A DNA stretch of 64,000 nt, taken from the NCBI GenBank assembly GCA_947387485.1, contig CANDNT010000001.1, positions 1,054,001-1,118,000 on the forward strand. Reading direction: 5' to 3'. The stretch's first letter is position 1. Each line of letters opens with the position of its first letter. Source of the DNA: Aquimarina rhabdastrellae. GTDB lineage: Bacteria; Bacteroidota; Bacteroidia; Flavobacteriales; Flavobacteriaceae. The notes under the pieces are model-generated. The model was not told the origin of the DNA. It did no database searches and worked only from the letters and a program-made list of their open reading frames with translations. Positions 36,471 to 45,409 of this stretch are shown here, one piece after another. The position numbers and the translations under genes were made by a program.

Positions 36471-38081
36471 ATGTTGACTAAAACTGAAAAGCAATTATTT
36501 CGTTCGGAACTTTTTAGACATCTTGACGGAATTACAGTTGCTCCTATAGCATATATTTTACATCATAAAGAACTTACTTCGTATATTCTCGAACAAAACG
36601 AAGTATTGATTACACAGTTATCTTCTCACTTTAATACTAATGAAGGATATCTTAATGTAGCGCTCCGTGTAATGGCTTCTCAAGGTTGGATTAACTATAC
36701 TCCTACGTCAAATGGAGATATACTTATACAATGTAATGCTGTAAGTAAAATAGCTTTTGATCATTTTTATTTATATAAAGGTGTTGTAGATTTATTAGAT
36801 TTTTCGGGAAAGTATCATCCTAGAAAATTTGAGATTGCACCTTTTCAAAAACTGGAACAATTATTTAAACAATATCACGATGATTTTGATTTAACCATTT
36901 CTTCTGATGCAACTATTGCTACTATTCAACATCAAATACTTAAACATATAGAAGGTATTTTGGTAGGGCCTACTGTAGTACGTTTAGGTATGGGTGGTAT
37001 GTTTCATAAATATTTTATGGAAGCTTCTTTTAGCCCAGAAGAATATCATAAACATCCTGAATGTTTTTCTGTAATCTTAGATTTTTTAAGCTCATTAGGA
37101 TGGTTTGTTAAACTTAATGGTAATTATTCTTTTACAGATAAAGGCTTATTTTTTGCCAAAAGAGCTTCTGCTTATGGTGTTACTGTTTCTTATATTCCTA
37201 TGTTTAGAAAATTAGATGAGTTACTTTTTGGTAACCCTAACGCCTTATGGCAACATAATGGTAGTGAAGAAATTCATGTAGATAGAGAAATGAATGTTTG
37301 GGGAAGCGGTGGTGCTCATATCGCTTATTTTAAAAAAATAGACGAGATTATTATTCATATTTTTAATCAACCTATAGCAGAGCAACCTAAAGGTATTCTC
37401 GACATGGGTTGTGGTAACGGAGCATTCCTTATACATCTTTTTGATGTTATTGCTACGCAAACTTTAAGAGGTAAACATCTAGAAGAGCATCCGTTATTTT
37501 TAGTAGGAGCCGACTATAATAAAGCGGCATTAAAAGTAACTCGTGCTAATTTAGTTCAAGCCGATATATGGGCAAAAGTTATCTGGGGAGATATTAGTAA
37601 TCCTGAGCAATTACATCAAGATTTAAAAGAAAACTATAATATTGCTCTAAGCGACTTATTATCTGTACGTACCTTCCTTGATCATAATAGAATATGGGAT
37701 ACTCCAAAATTGCAATTGGATCAACCTAGTATATCAACTGGAGCTTTTGCTTATCGAGGGAGTCGTCTATCTCATGATGATGTGGAACGTAATTTAAAAG
37801 ATCATTTTTCAAAATGGGTTCCTTATATTTCTGCTTATGGTTTGATCGTAATTGAACTACATACTATTGCTCCAGAAATCACTGCTCAACATATAGGACA
37901 AACTGCAGCTACAGCTTATGATGCTACTCATGGTTTCTCTGATCAATATATTGTAGAGGTAGCTTCTTTTCTTAAAGTTATTCAAGAAGTTGGTTTATAT
38001 AGTGATCCAAATTATTTCTATAAATTTCCTAACTCAGAACTAGCCACTGTAAGTATCCATTATTTATTAGGTGCATCTTAA
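36471..38081 (+). CDS. Large SAM-dependent methyltransferase with duplicated N-terminal winged-helix modules (AprA MT1-like)
   Basis: A 536-residue protein. Residues ~10-115 (FRHLDGITVAPIAYILHHKE) and ~150-235 (LKHIEGILVGPTVVRLG) are two similar helical/winged-helix modules, likely an internal duplication. The C-terminal class I methyltransferase domain has ILDMGCGNGAFLIHLF at ~308-323, VGADYNKAAL, and a conserved-looking VIELHTIAPE and HIGQT region. The architecture resembles the mononuclear-iron methyltransferase MT1 of the apratoxin synthase AprA, but here it stands alone with no polyketide genes nearby. This match is from memory and the substrate is unknown. Confidence 0.7.
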   Translation: MLTKTEKQLFRSELFRHLDGITVAPIAYILHHKELTSYILEQNEVLITQLSSHFNTNEGYLNVALRVMASQGWINYTPTSNGDILIQCNAVSKIAFDHFYLYKGVVDLLDFSGKYHPRKFEIAPFQKLEQLFKQYHDDFDLTISSDATIATIQHQILKHIEGILVGPTVVRLGMGGMFHKYFMEASFSPEEYHKHPECFSVILDFLSSLGWFVKLNGNYSFTDKGLFFAKRASAYGVTVSYIPMFRKLDELLFGNPNALWQHNGSEEIHVDREMNVWGSGGAHIAYFKKIDEIIIHIFNQPIAEQPKGILDMGCGNGAFLIHLFDVIATQTLRGKHLEEHPLFLVGADYNKAALKVTRANLVQADIWAKVIWGDISNPEQLHQDLKENYNIALSDLLSVRTFLDHNRIWDTPKLQLDQPSISTGAFAYRGSRLSHDDVERNLKDHFSKWVPYISAYGLIVIELHTIAPEITAQHIGQTAATAYDATHGFSDQYIVEVASFLKVIQEVGLYSDPNYFYKFPNSELATVSIHYLLGAS

Positions 38082-38157
38082 AAATAATAATTCCTGACAT
38101 TTCTTGTAAAATATCAGGAATCATACAACATAACTCATCACTAAGTTATTATTAATT

Positions 38158-38493
38158 CTATTCTTGAACAATGCGGACAGGTATTTGATAAGCTATCATT
38201 GAATTTTTTTCTGAAGTTTTAACTTTCTGATAATTCAATCTATTTTTAATATACCCCTCTACTTGAACACTTTCTGATTCTACAGATAATACTACAATCT
38301 CATTATCTTTATTTAAGGTAAACGTTACCTGCGCTTTGATGTCTTCTTCTATCTTAAAAGAAGGATCTTTTAATAAAACTCCGATTTCGTCAGAGAGTTT
38401 ACGGTCTGTTTTTTTTACTGGTGTATTGGCTGCTGAGACTAAGCTAGCACATAAGAAAAATGCTGCCATTACAATTACACTTACTCTTTTCAT
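38158..38493 (-). CDS. Hypothetical exported protein (111 aa)
   Basis: A signal peptide (MKRVSVIVMAAFFLCASLVSA) is followed by a 90-residue domain with an alternating beta pattern: QVTFTLNKDNEIVVLSVESES, VEGYIKNRLNYQKV, YQIPVRIV. This resembles a TonB C-terminal-type fold (beta-alpha-beta with the V-x-F-x-(L/V)-N-x-(D/N)-G-x-(I/V) pattern) seen in many small periplasmic Bacteroidetes proteins. It is a single gene and its function is unknown. Confidence 0.7.
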   Translation of the reverse strand: MKRVSVIVMAAFFLCASLVSAANTPVKKTDRKLSDEIGVLLKDPSFKIEEDIKAQVTFTLNKDNEIVVLSVESESVQVEGYIKNRLNYQKVKTSEKNSMIAYQIPVRIVQE

Positions 38494-38933
38494 TATTATG
38501 TTGTTTAAAATTGATTTACATTTATAAGACCTTGAGTAAGCTTTTTTTGTTACATCACAAATTACTGTTTAACAGTAATTTAATAATCATTAAACCATAA
38601 TTTTGTTCTATAAAAAACATCGCAACTATATATAAAATCAAGAGTTTAACCAATTTATTCTTATGTTATAATTTATTTTCATTATTAAAACATTAACACC
38701 TTAAAATCAGTATTTTATAATATTTCTAACTCTTTTTTATTTTCAATTAAGACTAGTCTCTGTGCTTATATGCATTTATTTAACTTGTATCTTTAATTAA
38801 ACCACACATTGTAATCGTTCATGTCTACTTAAGATACTACAGAAAGCTTAAAACGCATCGTATAATCTTTCTGATTGTCTTTTATAATACTATATAATTG
38901 TGTAACGCTATTTCAGGACATGACACCATAAAA
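38494..38933. other. Intergenic region without recognised genes
   Basis: Only A/T-rich DNA is seen, with one perfect palindrome AATTACTGTTTAACAGTAATT split around 38560-38580 that has no T run. Confidence 0.45.
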
Positions 38934-38963
38934 AAAGAAGCTTGATGTAGATCAAGCTTCTTT
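38934..38963 (-). terminator. Terminator after the cupin gene
   Basis: AAAGAAGCTTGAT-GTAG-ATCAAGCTTCTTT directly follows the stop codon of the minus-strand cupin gene, with a T run on that strand. Confidence 0.88.
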
Positions 38964-38964
38964 C

Positions 38965-39474
38965 TTATATTCTTGTATATTGCTCAATAATCTTTTTATG
39001 TTCTGGATATTGCACTGCTAATTCTTCTCTATTTGCCAATTCAAAATCTGCAAAATCAAATCCAGGAGCTACAGTACATCCTACAAAAGTATAAGCATCT
39101 TCATTTTTTACACTTGACGCAAACCAACATCCTGCTGGAACAACCAATTGCGGGAACTCTCCTTCTTCAAGATTCTTTCCTACACTATATCTAGCATATA
39201 CTCCATCTTGATCTATCACATGTACGTATAAAGACGCACCTTCGTAATGATGCCATATTTCATCTTGTTTGATGCGATGAAAAGCAGAAAAATTTTCTGA
39301 GGTTAATAAAAAATAAATAGCCGTACTATAATTACGATCTCCAGAGAAATCTCCTATTAGAGCCTCTTTTTTAATTGTTGCTTCACTACGATAAGTTTCT
39401 TTATAAAAACCTCCTTCTGGATGAGGCAGCATGTCTAATTTCTTTACAATTTTTTCTATTCTTTGATTATTCAT
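38965..39474 (-). CDS. Cupin domain protein, DUF985 family
   Basis: A 169-residue single-domain cupin. LDMLPHPEGGFYKETYRS and STAIYFLLTSENFSAFHRIKQDEIWHHYEG contain the conserved His/Glu positions of the cupin_5 (DUF985) family, and VVPAGCWFASS with FVGCTVAPGFDF marks the second cupin motif. It is cytoplasmic. The biochemical role of the family is not established. It is a single gene with its own terminator. Confidence 0.87.
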   Translation of the reverse strand: MNNQRIEKIVKKLDMLPHPEGGFYKETYRSEATIKKEALIGDFSGDRNYSTAIYFLLTSENFSAFHRIKQDEIWHHYEGASLYVHVIDQDGVYARYSVGKNLEEGEFPQLVVPAGCWFASSVKNEDAYTFVGCTVAPGFDFADFELANREELAVQYPEHKKIIEQYTRI

Positions 39475-39493
39475 GATGATAGATTAGGTTAAG

Positions 39494-39526
39494 AAAAAAG
39501 GCTGTTTGATAAATCAAACAGCCTTT
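39494..39526 (-). terminator. Terminator after sucC
   Basis: AAAGGCTGTTTGAT and ATCAAACAGCCTTT form a perfect 14-bp stem, located just downstream of the minus-strand sucC gene. Confidence 0.88.
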
Positions 39527-39550
39527 AATTATTTTATAAGCTTTTTAAAG

Positions 39551-40744
39551 TTATGCTAATACTGCTTGAACTTTATCTGCTGCTTCTTGGAATTCTACTG
39601 CACTTTGTACATCTAATCCACTGTTATCGATCAATTCTTTTGCGATATCAGCGTTTGTTCCTTGTAAACGTACAATAATAGGCACTTTGATATCGTCTCC
39701 CATGTTTTTGTATGCATCAACAACTCCTTGAGCTACACGGTCACAACGTACAATACCACCAAAGATATTAATTAAGATAGCTTTTACGTTTTCATCTTTT
39801 AAGATTAATCTAAATGCTTCTTCTACACGCTTAGCATCAGCAGTACCACCTACATCCAAAAAGTTAGCTGGTTCTCCACCTGCTTGCTTAATTAAATCCA
39901 TAGTAGCCATTGCTAATCCAGCTCCGTTTACCATACATCCTACGTTTCCGTCAAGATCAACATAGTTAAGACCAACAGCTTTTGCTTCAACCTCAACTGG
40001 GCTTTCTTCACGAATATCACGCATTTCTGCATAATCTTTATGACGGTATAATGCGTTGTCATCTAAAGTAACTTTAGCATCAACAGCCATAATTTTATTA
40101 TCACTAGTTTTTAAAACTGGGTTGATTTCAAATAATGAAGAATCAGACTTTACATAAGCAGTATATAATGCATAAACGAATTTTGTCATTTCTTTAAATG
40201 CAGTTCCGCTTAACCCAAGGTTAAATGCTATACGACGTGCTTGGAAAGGTAGTAATCCAGCTGAAGGATCTACCTCTTCTGTAAAGATTAAGTGTGGAGT
40301 TTCTTCTGCTACCGTTTCGATATCCATTCCTCCTTCTGTAGAGTACATGATCATATTACGTCCCGTTGCACGGTTTAATAATACTGACATGTAGAACTCA
40401 TCTGGTTCACTTTCACCAGGATAATATACATCTTCTGCTACTAATACTTGGTGTACCTTTTTACCTTCAGCCGAAGTTTGAGGAGTTACTAAGTTCATTC
40501 CAATGATTTGTCCTGCTATTTCTTCAACTTCTTGAATGTTTTTAGCAAGCTTAACACCTCCACCTTTTCCACGACCACCAGCATGTACTTGTGCTTTAAT
40601 CACATGCCACTCAGTTCCAGTTTCAGAAGTTAATTGTTTTGCGGCATCTACCGCTTCTTTTGCATTGTGAGCAACTATACCACGTTGAATACGTACGCCA
40701 AAGCTGCTTAATATTTCTTTACCCTGATATTCGTGTAAATTCAT
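39551..40744 (-). CDS. sucC: Succinyl-CoA ligase (ADP-forming) subunit beta
   Basis: A 397-residue TCA-cycle enzyme subunit. The N-terminal ATP-grasp domain (~1-230) starts MNLHEYQGKEILSSFGV and includes KAQVHAGGRGKGGGVKLA. The C-terminal ligase domain has CMVNGAGLAMATMDLIKQAGG and NIFGGIVRCDRVAQGVV. The length fits SucC. sucD is not adjacent here, which is usual in flavobacteria. It is followed by its own terminator. Confidence 0.97.
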   Translation of the reverse strand: MNLHEYQGKEILSSFGVRIQRGIVAHNAKEAVDAAKQLTSETGTEWHVIKAQVHAGGRGKGGGVKLAKNIQEVEEIAGQIIGMNLVTPQTSAEGKKVHQVLVAEDVYYPGESEPDEFYMSVLLNRATGRNMIMYSTEGGMDIETVAEETPHLIFTEEVDPSAGLLPFQARRIAFNLGLSGTAFKEMTKFVYALYTAYVKSDSSLFEINPVLKTSDNKIMAVDAKVTLDDNALYRHKDYAEMRDIREESPVEVEAKAVGLNYVDLDGNVGCMVNGAGLAMATMDLIKQAGGEPANFLDVGGTADAKRVEEAFRLILKDENVKAILINIFGGIVRCDRVAQGVVDAYKNMGDDIKVPIIVRLQGTNADIAKELIDNSGLDVQSAVEFQEAADKVQAVLA

Positions 40745-40971
40745 AATGTTCTTATTTGCCTTTTAATAGGAGTCCCAAAAATAGGAAATGTGATTTTATT
40801 GTGCTAATCTTTTTGACGTAAAAAAATAGAATTCCTAAACGGTAATTTCATAAATTCTTCTTATTCTTCTCTGTTTTAAATAAATCTACTGATTTTGTAG
40901 ATTTTTTAACTCAGAGTTGATCTTGGATTGAATTATTATTAATACTTTCGTAAGCTTTAATAATTAATATC

Positions 40972-42207
40972 ATGGAAAACGCAAATTTATTAGCTATTGC
41001 TCAGGAGTTTGGAAGTCCAGTCTACGTCTATGATGCTTCCAAAATTGTTTCACAATACAACCGCTTAACTCAAGCATTTAAACAGGTGAAACAGGTAAAG
41101 CTTAACTATGCAGTTAAGGCTTTATCGAATGTAGCAATCCTTAAGTTAATGAATTCGCTTGGTGCCGGATTAGATACAGTTTCTATCCAAGAGGTTCGTT
41201 TAGGGCTTGCTGCGGGGGTGTCACCCTCTAATATCATTTTTACACCTAATGGTGTTTCTCTAGAAGAAATTGAAGAAGTTTCTGCTATGGGTGTTCAAAT
41301 TAATATTGATAACTTATCTATACTGGAACAGTTTGGAGCTAAATATCCTTCTACTCCTGTATGTATTCGTATCAATCCTCATGTTATGGCTGGAGGTAAT
41401 AGTAATATCTCTGTAGGTCATATCGATAGTAAATTTGGTATATCTATTCATCAAATTCCTCATATTTTAAGAATTGTTGAGAATACAGAAATGACTATCA
41501 ATGGAGTACATATGCACACAGGTAGTGATATACTCGATATTGATGTATTTTTATATGCTAGCGAAATCTTATTTGATACGGCAAAGCATTTTAAAGATTT
41601 AGATTTTATTGATTTTGGTAGCGGTTTTAAAGTACCTTATAAAGAAGGGGATATCGAAACTAATATCGAAGAATTTGGAGAAAAGCTTTCAAAACGCTTT
41701 AACGATTTTTGTAAAGAGTATGGTAAAGATATTACTTTAGGTTTTGAACCTGGTAAATTCTTGGTTAGTGAGTCTGGTTTTTTCTTAGCCAAAGTTAATG
41801 TAGTAAAACAAACTACTTCTACTGTTTTTGCTGGAATTGATTCTGGATTTAATCACTTAATTAGACCTATGTTATACAATTCACATCACGACATTATCAA
41901 TGTTTCTAACCCTGAAGGTCGTGAACGCTTTTATTCTATAGTAGGTTATATTTGCGAAACGGATACTTTTGCTTCAAACCGAAGAATTAGTGAAATTACA
42001 GAAGGAGACATTATTGCCTTTAAAAACGCTGGTGCTTACTGTTTCTCTATGGCTAGTAATTACAATTCTAGATATCGCCCTGCCGAAGTATTGTGGTATA
42101 ATGAAAAGGCACATTTAATTCGTAAAAGAGAAACCTTTGAAGATCTATTGAATAACCAAGTAGACATTTCTATTTTTGAAAAACAAGAAGAAGAGCATAT
42201 TTCTTAA
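40972..42207 (+). CDS. lysA: Diaminopimelate decarboxylase
   Basis: A 411-residue PLP enzyme making L-lysine from meso-diaminopimelate. The PLP lysine is in LNYAVKALSN near residue 48. HMHTGSDI and the Gly-rich phosphate loop FIDFGSGFKVPY follow, and the substrate-binding cysteine region is ICETDTFASNR. The fold-type III decarboxylase barrel and C-terminal beta domain are both complete. It is a single gene with near-consensus promoter box TACTTTCG upstream (40943-40950) and a terminator after it. Confidence 0.95.
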   Translation: MENANLLAIAQEFGSPVYVYDASKIVSQYNRLTQAFKQVKQVKLNYAVKALSNVAILKLMNSLGAGLDTVSIQEVRLGLAAGVSPSNIIFTPNGVSLEEIEEVSAMGVQINIDNLSILEQFGAKYPSTPVCIRINPHVMAGGNSNISVGHIDSKFGISIHQIPHILRIVENTEMTINGVHMHTGSDILDIDVFLYASEILFDTAKHFKDLDFIDFGSGFKVPYKEGDIETNIEEFGEKLSKRFNDFCKEYGKDITLGFEPGKFLVSESGFFLAKVNVVKQTTSTVFAGIDSGFNHLIRPMLYNSHHDIINVSNPEGRERFYSIVGYICETDTFASNRRISEITEGDIIAFKNAGAYCFSMASNYNSRYRPAEVLWYNEKAHLIRKRETFEDLLNNQVDISIFEKQEEEHIS

Positions 42208-42226
42208 TCTCTTTCTTTTATACTAT

Positions 42227-42262
42227 AAAAAAGCCGCTAGAGCTAAATTCTAGCGGCTTTTG
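42227..42262. terminator. Bidirectional terminator between lysA and the metalloprotease gene
   Basis: AAAAGCCGCTAGA and TCTAGCGGCTTTT form a 13-bp stem around a 7-nt loop, between converging genes. Confidence 0.92.
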
Positions 42263-42283
42263 ATTCTTAATCTTTTATTATGC

Positions 42284-45148
42284 TTATTTCTTAATTAGTT
42301 TCTTTGATATTTTATTATCAATAACTAAGAAATACATTCCTTCGTTTAATGACTCAATATTATACTCTTCTTTAATTTGGTCATCCTTAAATTTCATTAC
42401 TGTTTTTCCTAATACGTCAACAATCTTAATTTCTTCTATTTGATTTTGTTGATTTCCTTTAAGGTATACTACATCTTTTGCAGGATTAGGATACATTACA
42501 AATTGTGTCTTGTCTTCTTCAAATTCTGTTACATCAAGAGTTGATACTCTAACTCCGTTAGAAATCATCTCACATGGGACTTGATTGTATACTCCTACTG
42601 TATATTCTCCTATTCTGTCTGCAATATAAATAGCACTAGTAGCACCATCAAGAGGTTCTCCATTAATATACCACTGGTATCTATCATATGTAGTAGTACC
42701 TTGAATTGTTAACTCATCCGTAGATTCATTATAAACAATTGTAGGCGTTTCTGGAGCATCTGTAACATTTAAGTGTACTGGTACTCTTGCAGTTTCACAT
42801 CTTCCTAGTGTTTCTATTTCCCAATTATATAAATAGTAATAAAAACCTGTTGGGCTATTTTGATTTGTTGTTCCTGTAATAGAAATCAATCCATCAACAC
42901 TATATGGGAAACTTACATTACGGTTGTTTCTAAATAAATCTGATCCTGTATTGAATCCTATTTCCATGTTATTTCCTACTGGAATTTCAAAATCAATATC
43001 AATTACTTGTTCTCCATCTTCTATCATTATCACTTTAGAAGCAATAGCATTTCCGTTTTCATCTCTAAGAACTAAGGTACGTTCTCTTGTTCCTCTAGCA
43101 AATACTGTTGCCTTTTTTAAGATCACTCTATTTTCTGCATTAAACGTTAACGCAAAACCACCTCCATGAATTCCTCCACGGTTATCGTTTATTGATGTTA
43201 TTCCCACATTATGAGAAGTTACTTCTCCTAATATTCCTGATACATAATAAGTTGTATTCTGATCTAATTCTGGTGTATTAAAAACAGTTCCAGAACCTAT
43301 TATACGTCCATTTGTTTCTTGATCATACCATAAGTATGCATTATCACCATTTAACTCAATTGCATTAGAAGTTCCTCTACACACATCAATAGTTTGTTCT
43401 ACTGGTTGTTGCGCTGTTTCCATTTCTACCTCTAGCGTATAGCTATCTGTTCCTCTAGCATTAGTTACTGTTAATGTAACCGTATACATTCCATCTGCTG
43501 CATAGCTATGTGTAGGGTTTTCTGCTGTAGATGTATTTCCATCTCCAAAATCCCATAAATAACTATCTACTGTATTAATAGATGTGCTTCTAAACTGAAT
43601 TTCATTACAATTCGATTCAGAATCAAAATTTGCTACAGGAGGTTGATTGTTATCTCCTAATGGATACGATCCCGAAATACTAAACAACCCTATCGAAGAA
43701 TAATCTGAATATCCTGTATTAACATCATCTTCTCCCGCTCCGTCAATTTCTAAGAAATATGTTCCTTCTGGTAATGTAGTAATGATTGAAGCGCTTAAAT
43801 TTCTATATGGATTAGATATAGCAAGTTCTTCTCCTCTTCCGTCTAAGATTCTCGCTTGTATATTAAGGTTAGCGATATCATATCCTCTATACTGTGTATC
43901 TGGATTAACATCAAATCTTACTTCACCTCCACTAGTTACAAAAGAAAATACATCTACATCTGTACGTTCTGCAATTAATCCAGTGTTTTGATCTGCATTT
44001 ACAGTACCGTCTGAAGCAGTAACTAATAAACTTGCAGTAGCTGGTGTTCCTCCATGATCATCATCTTTAAATCCTACACCATTTGATGCTCCAGATATGA
44101 TAGCAATATCATCTTCTTGTTGTGTCGCATCTGTATATTCTCCTAAACTCCAGTGTCCTACTTTAGTATTAGCACTCCATCCCATAATAGGACTCCATTC
44201 TCCATGTCCGCTATAATACTCTCCGTTTGCTCTATTAATTCCATCATGAGATAATCCTAAAGTATGTCCTAATTCGTGAGATCCTGTTTCTCCTGCAGAT
44301 CTTCCTGATCTATTATATACCCAACAAGGCTCATCTAATCCCGATGAAAACGAATATAAATAAGCAACTCCTCCAGCTGTAGGAGCAGCATCTTTTGTAG
44401 GTGTAAAAATCACCATCATTCTACGATTCACTGGTGCTGCATCAAATAATTCTCTTCTAGTCGTAATGTTAAGGTTAAAAGATCTAAAATCTTCTGCCAT
44501 GATTCTCCAAGCCAGCATAATTTCTTCGTCACTATAACCAGATGGTGCTGCATCAATGGTTCCTCCACCAACCCAGTTGGTATTTTCTACAAGTTCTCCA
44601 TCAAAATCCAAATACACGATTCCTGGTGCTCCTGGTTGACTTTCTAATTCTGGCACACGACTAGATGCTGCTACATTATTTGCTGTTTTATTTTCTACAG
44701 TAGCATAAGAAATACATACCAACTTATTGATATCAATTTCTTCTACATAGACATTACCATCATCTCCTGAGTAATACTGAAAAGCTCTTTGAGCATCTCT
44801 TAAAATAATTTTACCGATAATAAATCCATCTTTTTTAACAATGTCAAAAGTTGATGTTTTTTTATCTCCGATGTTTCCTACCAGCTTATAATCTCCCATA
44901 TTCCCTTCTTGAAGTTGTATAGTAGCTTCTAGCTGTTCTTGTTCTGAAACCTGTAAAAGAAGTGTTGTTTTAGCGACTGATAATAGTTTTTCACTAAAGT
45001 CTCTCTCTTTTCCTAGGTTAAATAATTTAGCTTCTTGTGCTTGTCCTGTGATTGAAGTTAACAGGAGCATTAATGTTAAGGATAATACATACCCTTTTTG
45101 TGCAATATACTTTGGGGACAAGTATTGCATCACATTAGTGATTTTCAT
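42284..45148 (-). CDS. Secreted reprolysin-like metalloprotease with PKD domain and T9SS type A sorting signal
   Basis: I start it at the ATG at 45148, which precedes a proper signal peptide (LSLTLMLLLTSITGQAQ); the open frame reaches 44 residues further up but those look non-coding. The 954-residue product has a propeptide-like region, then a zinc protease domain with HELGHTLGLSHD starting at residue 291 (metzincin). A pre-peptidase-type beta domain follows (~395-490), a PKD domain is at ~500-580 (YLWDFGDGNTS), then Ig-like/adhesion segments. The C-terminal ~75 residues (MYPNPAKDVVYL...GMYFLVIDNKISKKLIKK) are a type A sorting domain. It is exported to the surface by the type IX system. Confidence 0.92.
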   Translation of the reverse strand: MKITNVMQYLSPKYIAQKGYVLSLTLMLLLTSITGQAQEAKLFNLGKERDFSEKLLSVAKTTLLLQVSEQEQLEATIQLQEGNMGDYKLVGNIGDKKTSTFDIVKKDGFIIGKIILRDAQRAFQYYSGDDGNVYVEEIDINKLVCISYATVENKTANNVAASSRVPELESQPGAPGIVYLDFDGELVENTNWVGGGTIDAAPSGYSDEEIMLAWRIMAEDFRSFNLNITTRRELFDAAPVNRRMMVIFTPTKDAAPTAGGVAYLYSFSSGLDEPCWVYNRSGRSAGETGSHELGHTLGLSHDGINRANGEYYSGHGEWSPIMGWSANTKVGHWSLGEYTDATQQEDDIAIISGASNGVGFKDDDHGGTPATASLLVTASDGTVNADQNTGLIAERTDVDVFSFVTSGGEVRFDVNPDTQYRGYDIANLNIQARILDGRGEELAISNPYRNLSASIITTLPEGTYFLEIDGAGEDDVNTGYSDYSSIGLFSISGSYPLGDNNQPPVANFDSESNCNEIQFRSTSINTVDSYLWDFGDGNTSTAENPTHSYAADGMYTVTLTVTNARGTDSYTLEVEMETAQQPVEQTIDVCRGTSNAIELNGDNAYLWYDQETNGRIIGSGTVFNTPELDQNTTYYVSGILGEVTSHNVGITSINDNRGGIHGGGFALTFNAENRVILKKATVFARGTRERTLVLRDENGNAIASKVIMIEDGEQVIDIDFEIPVGNNMEIGFNTGSDLFRNNRNVSFPYSVDGLISITGTTNQNSPTGFYYYLYNWEIETLGRCETARVPVHLNVTDAPETPTIVYNESTDELTIQGTTTYDRYQWYINGEPLDGATSAIYIADRIGEYTVGVYNQVPCEMISNGVRVSTLDVTEFEEDKTQFVMYPNPAKDVVYLKGNQQNQIEEIKIVDVLGKTVMKFKDDQIKEEYNIESLNEGMYFLVIDNKISKKLIKK

Positions 45149-45409
45149 AGTTAGATTAGTTAATGTTAATGTGTTTACGCAATGATAACTGAGGTTTTCA
45201 GTTTCTGCTATATCAAAACTACTAAACTTTTCTAAAGAAAATACTAATATTATCTTAACTATATTCAATACAAAATACACTTAATTTATAATCAACACTT
45301 TACATAAACCATAAAATATTTACGGTTTAAAAATAAATTATCGCTATAAACAATAAAACCTTTCTTAGATGATAAAAAAGGTTTTATGCGATGAATTATC
45401 GTATATATT

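Noticed and set aside
38560-38580. Perfect palindrome AATTACTGTTTAACAGTAATT
   Set aside because: No T run, no nearby promoter and no second copy seen, so no role is claimed.
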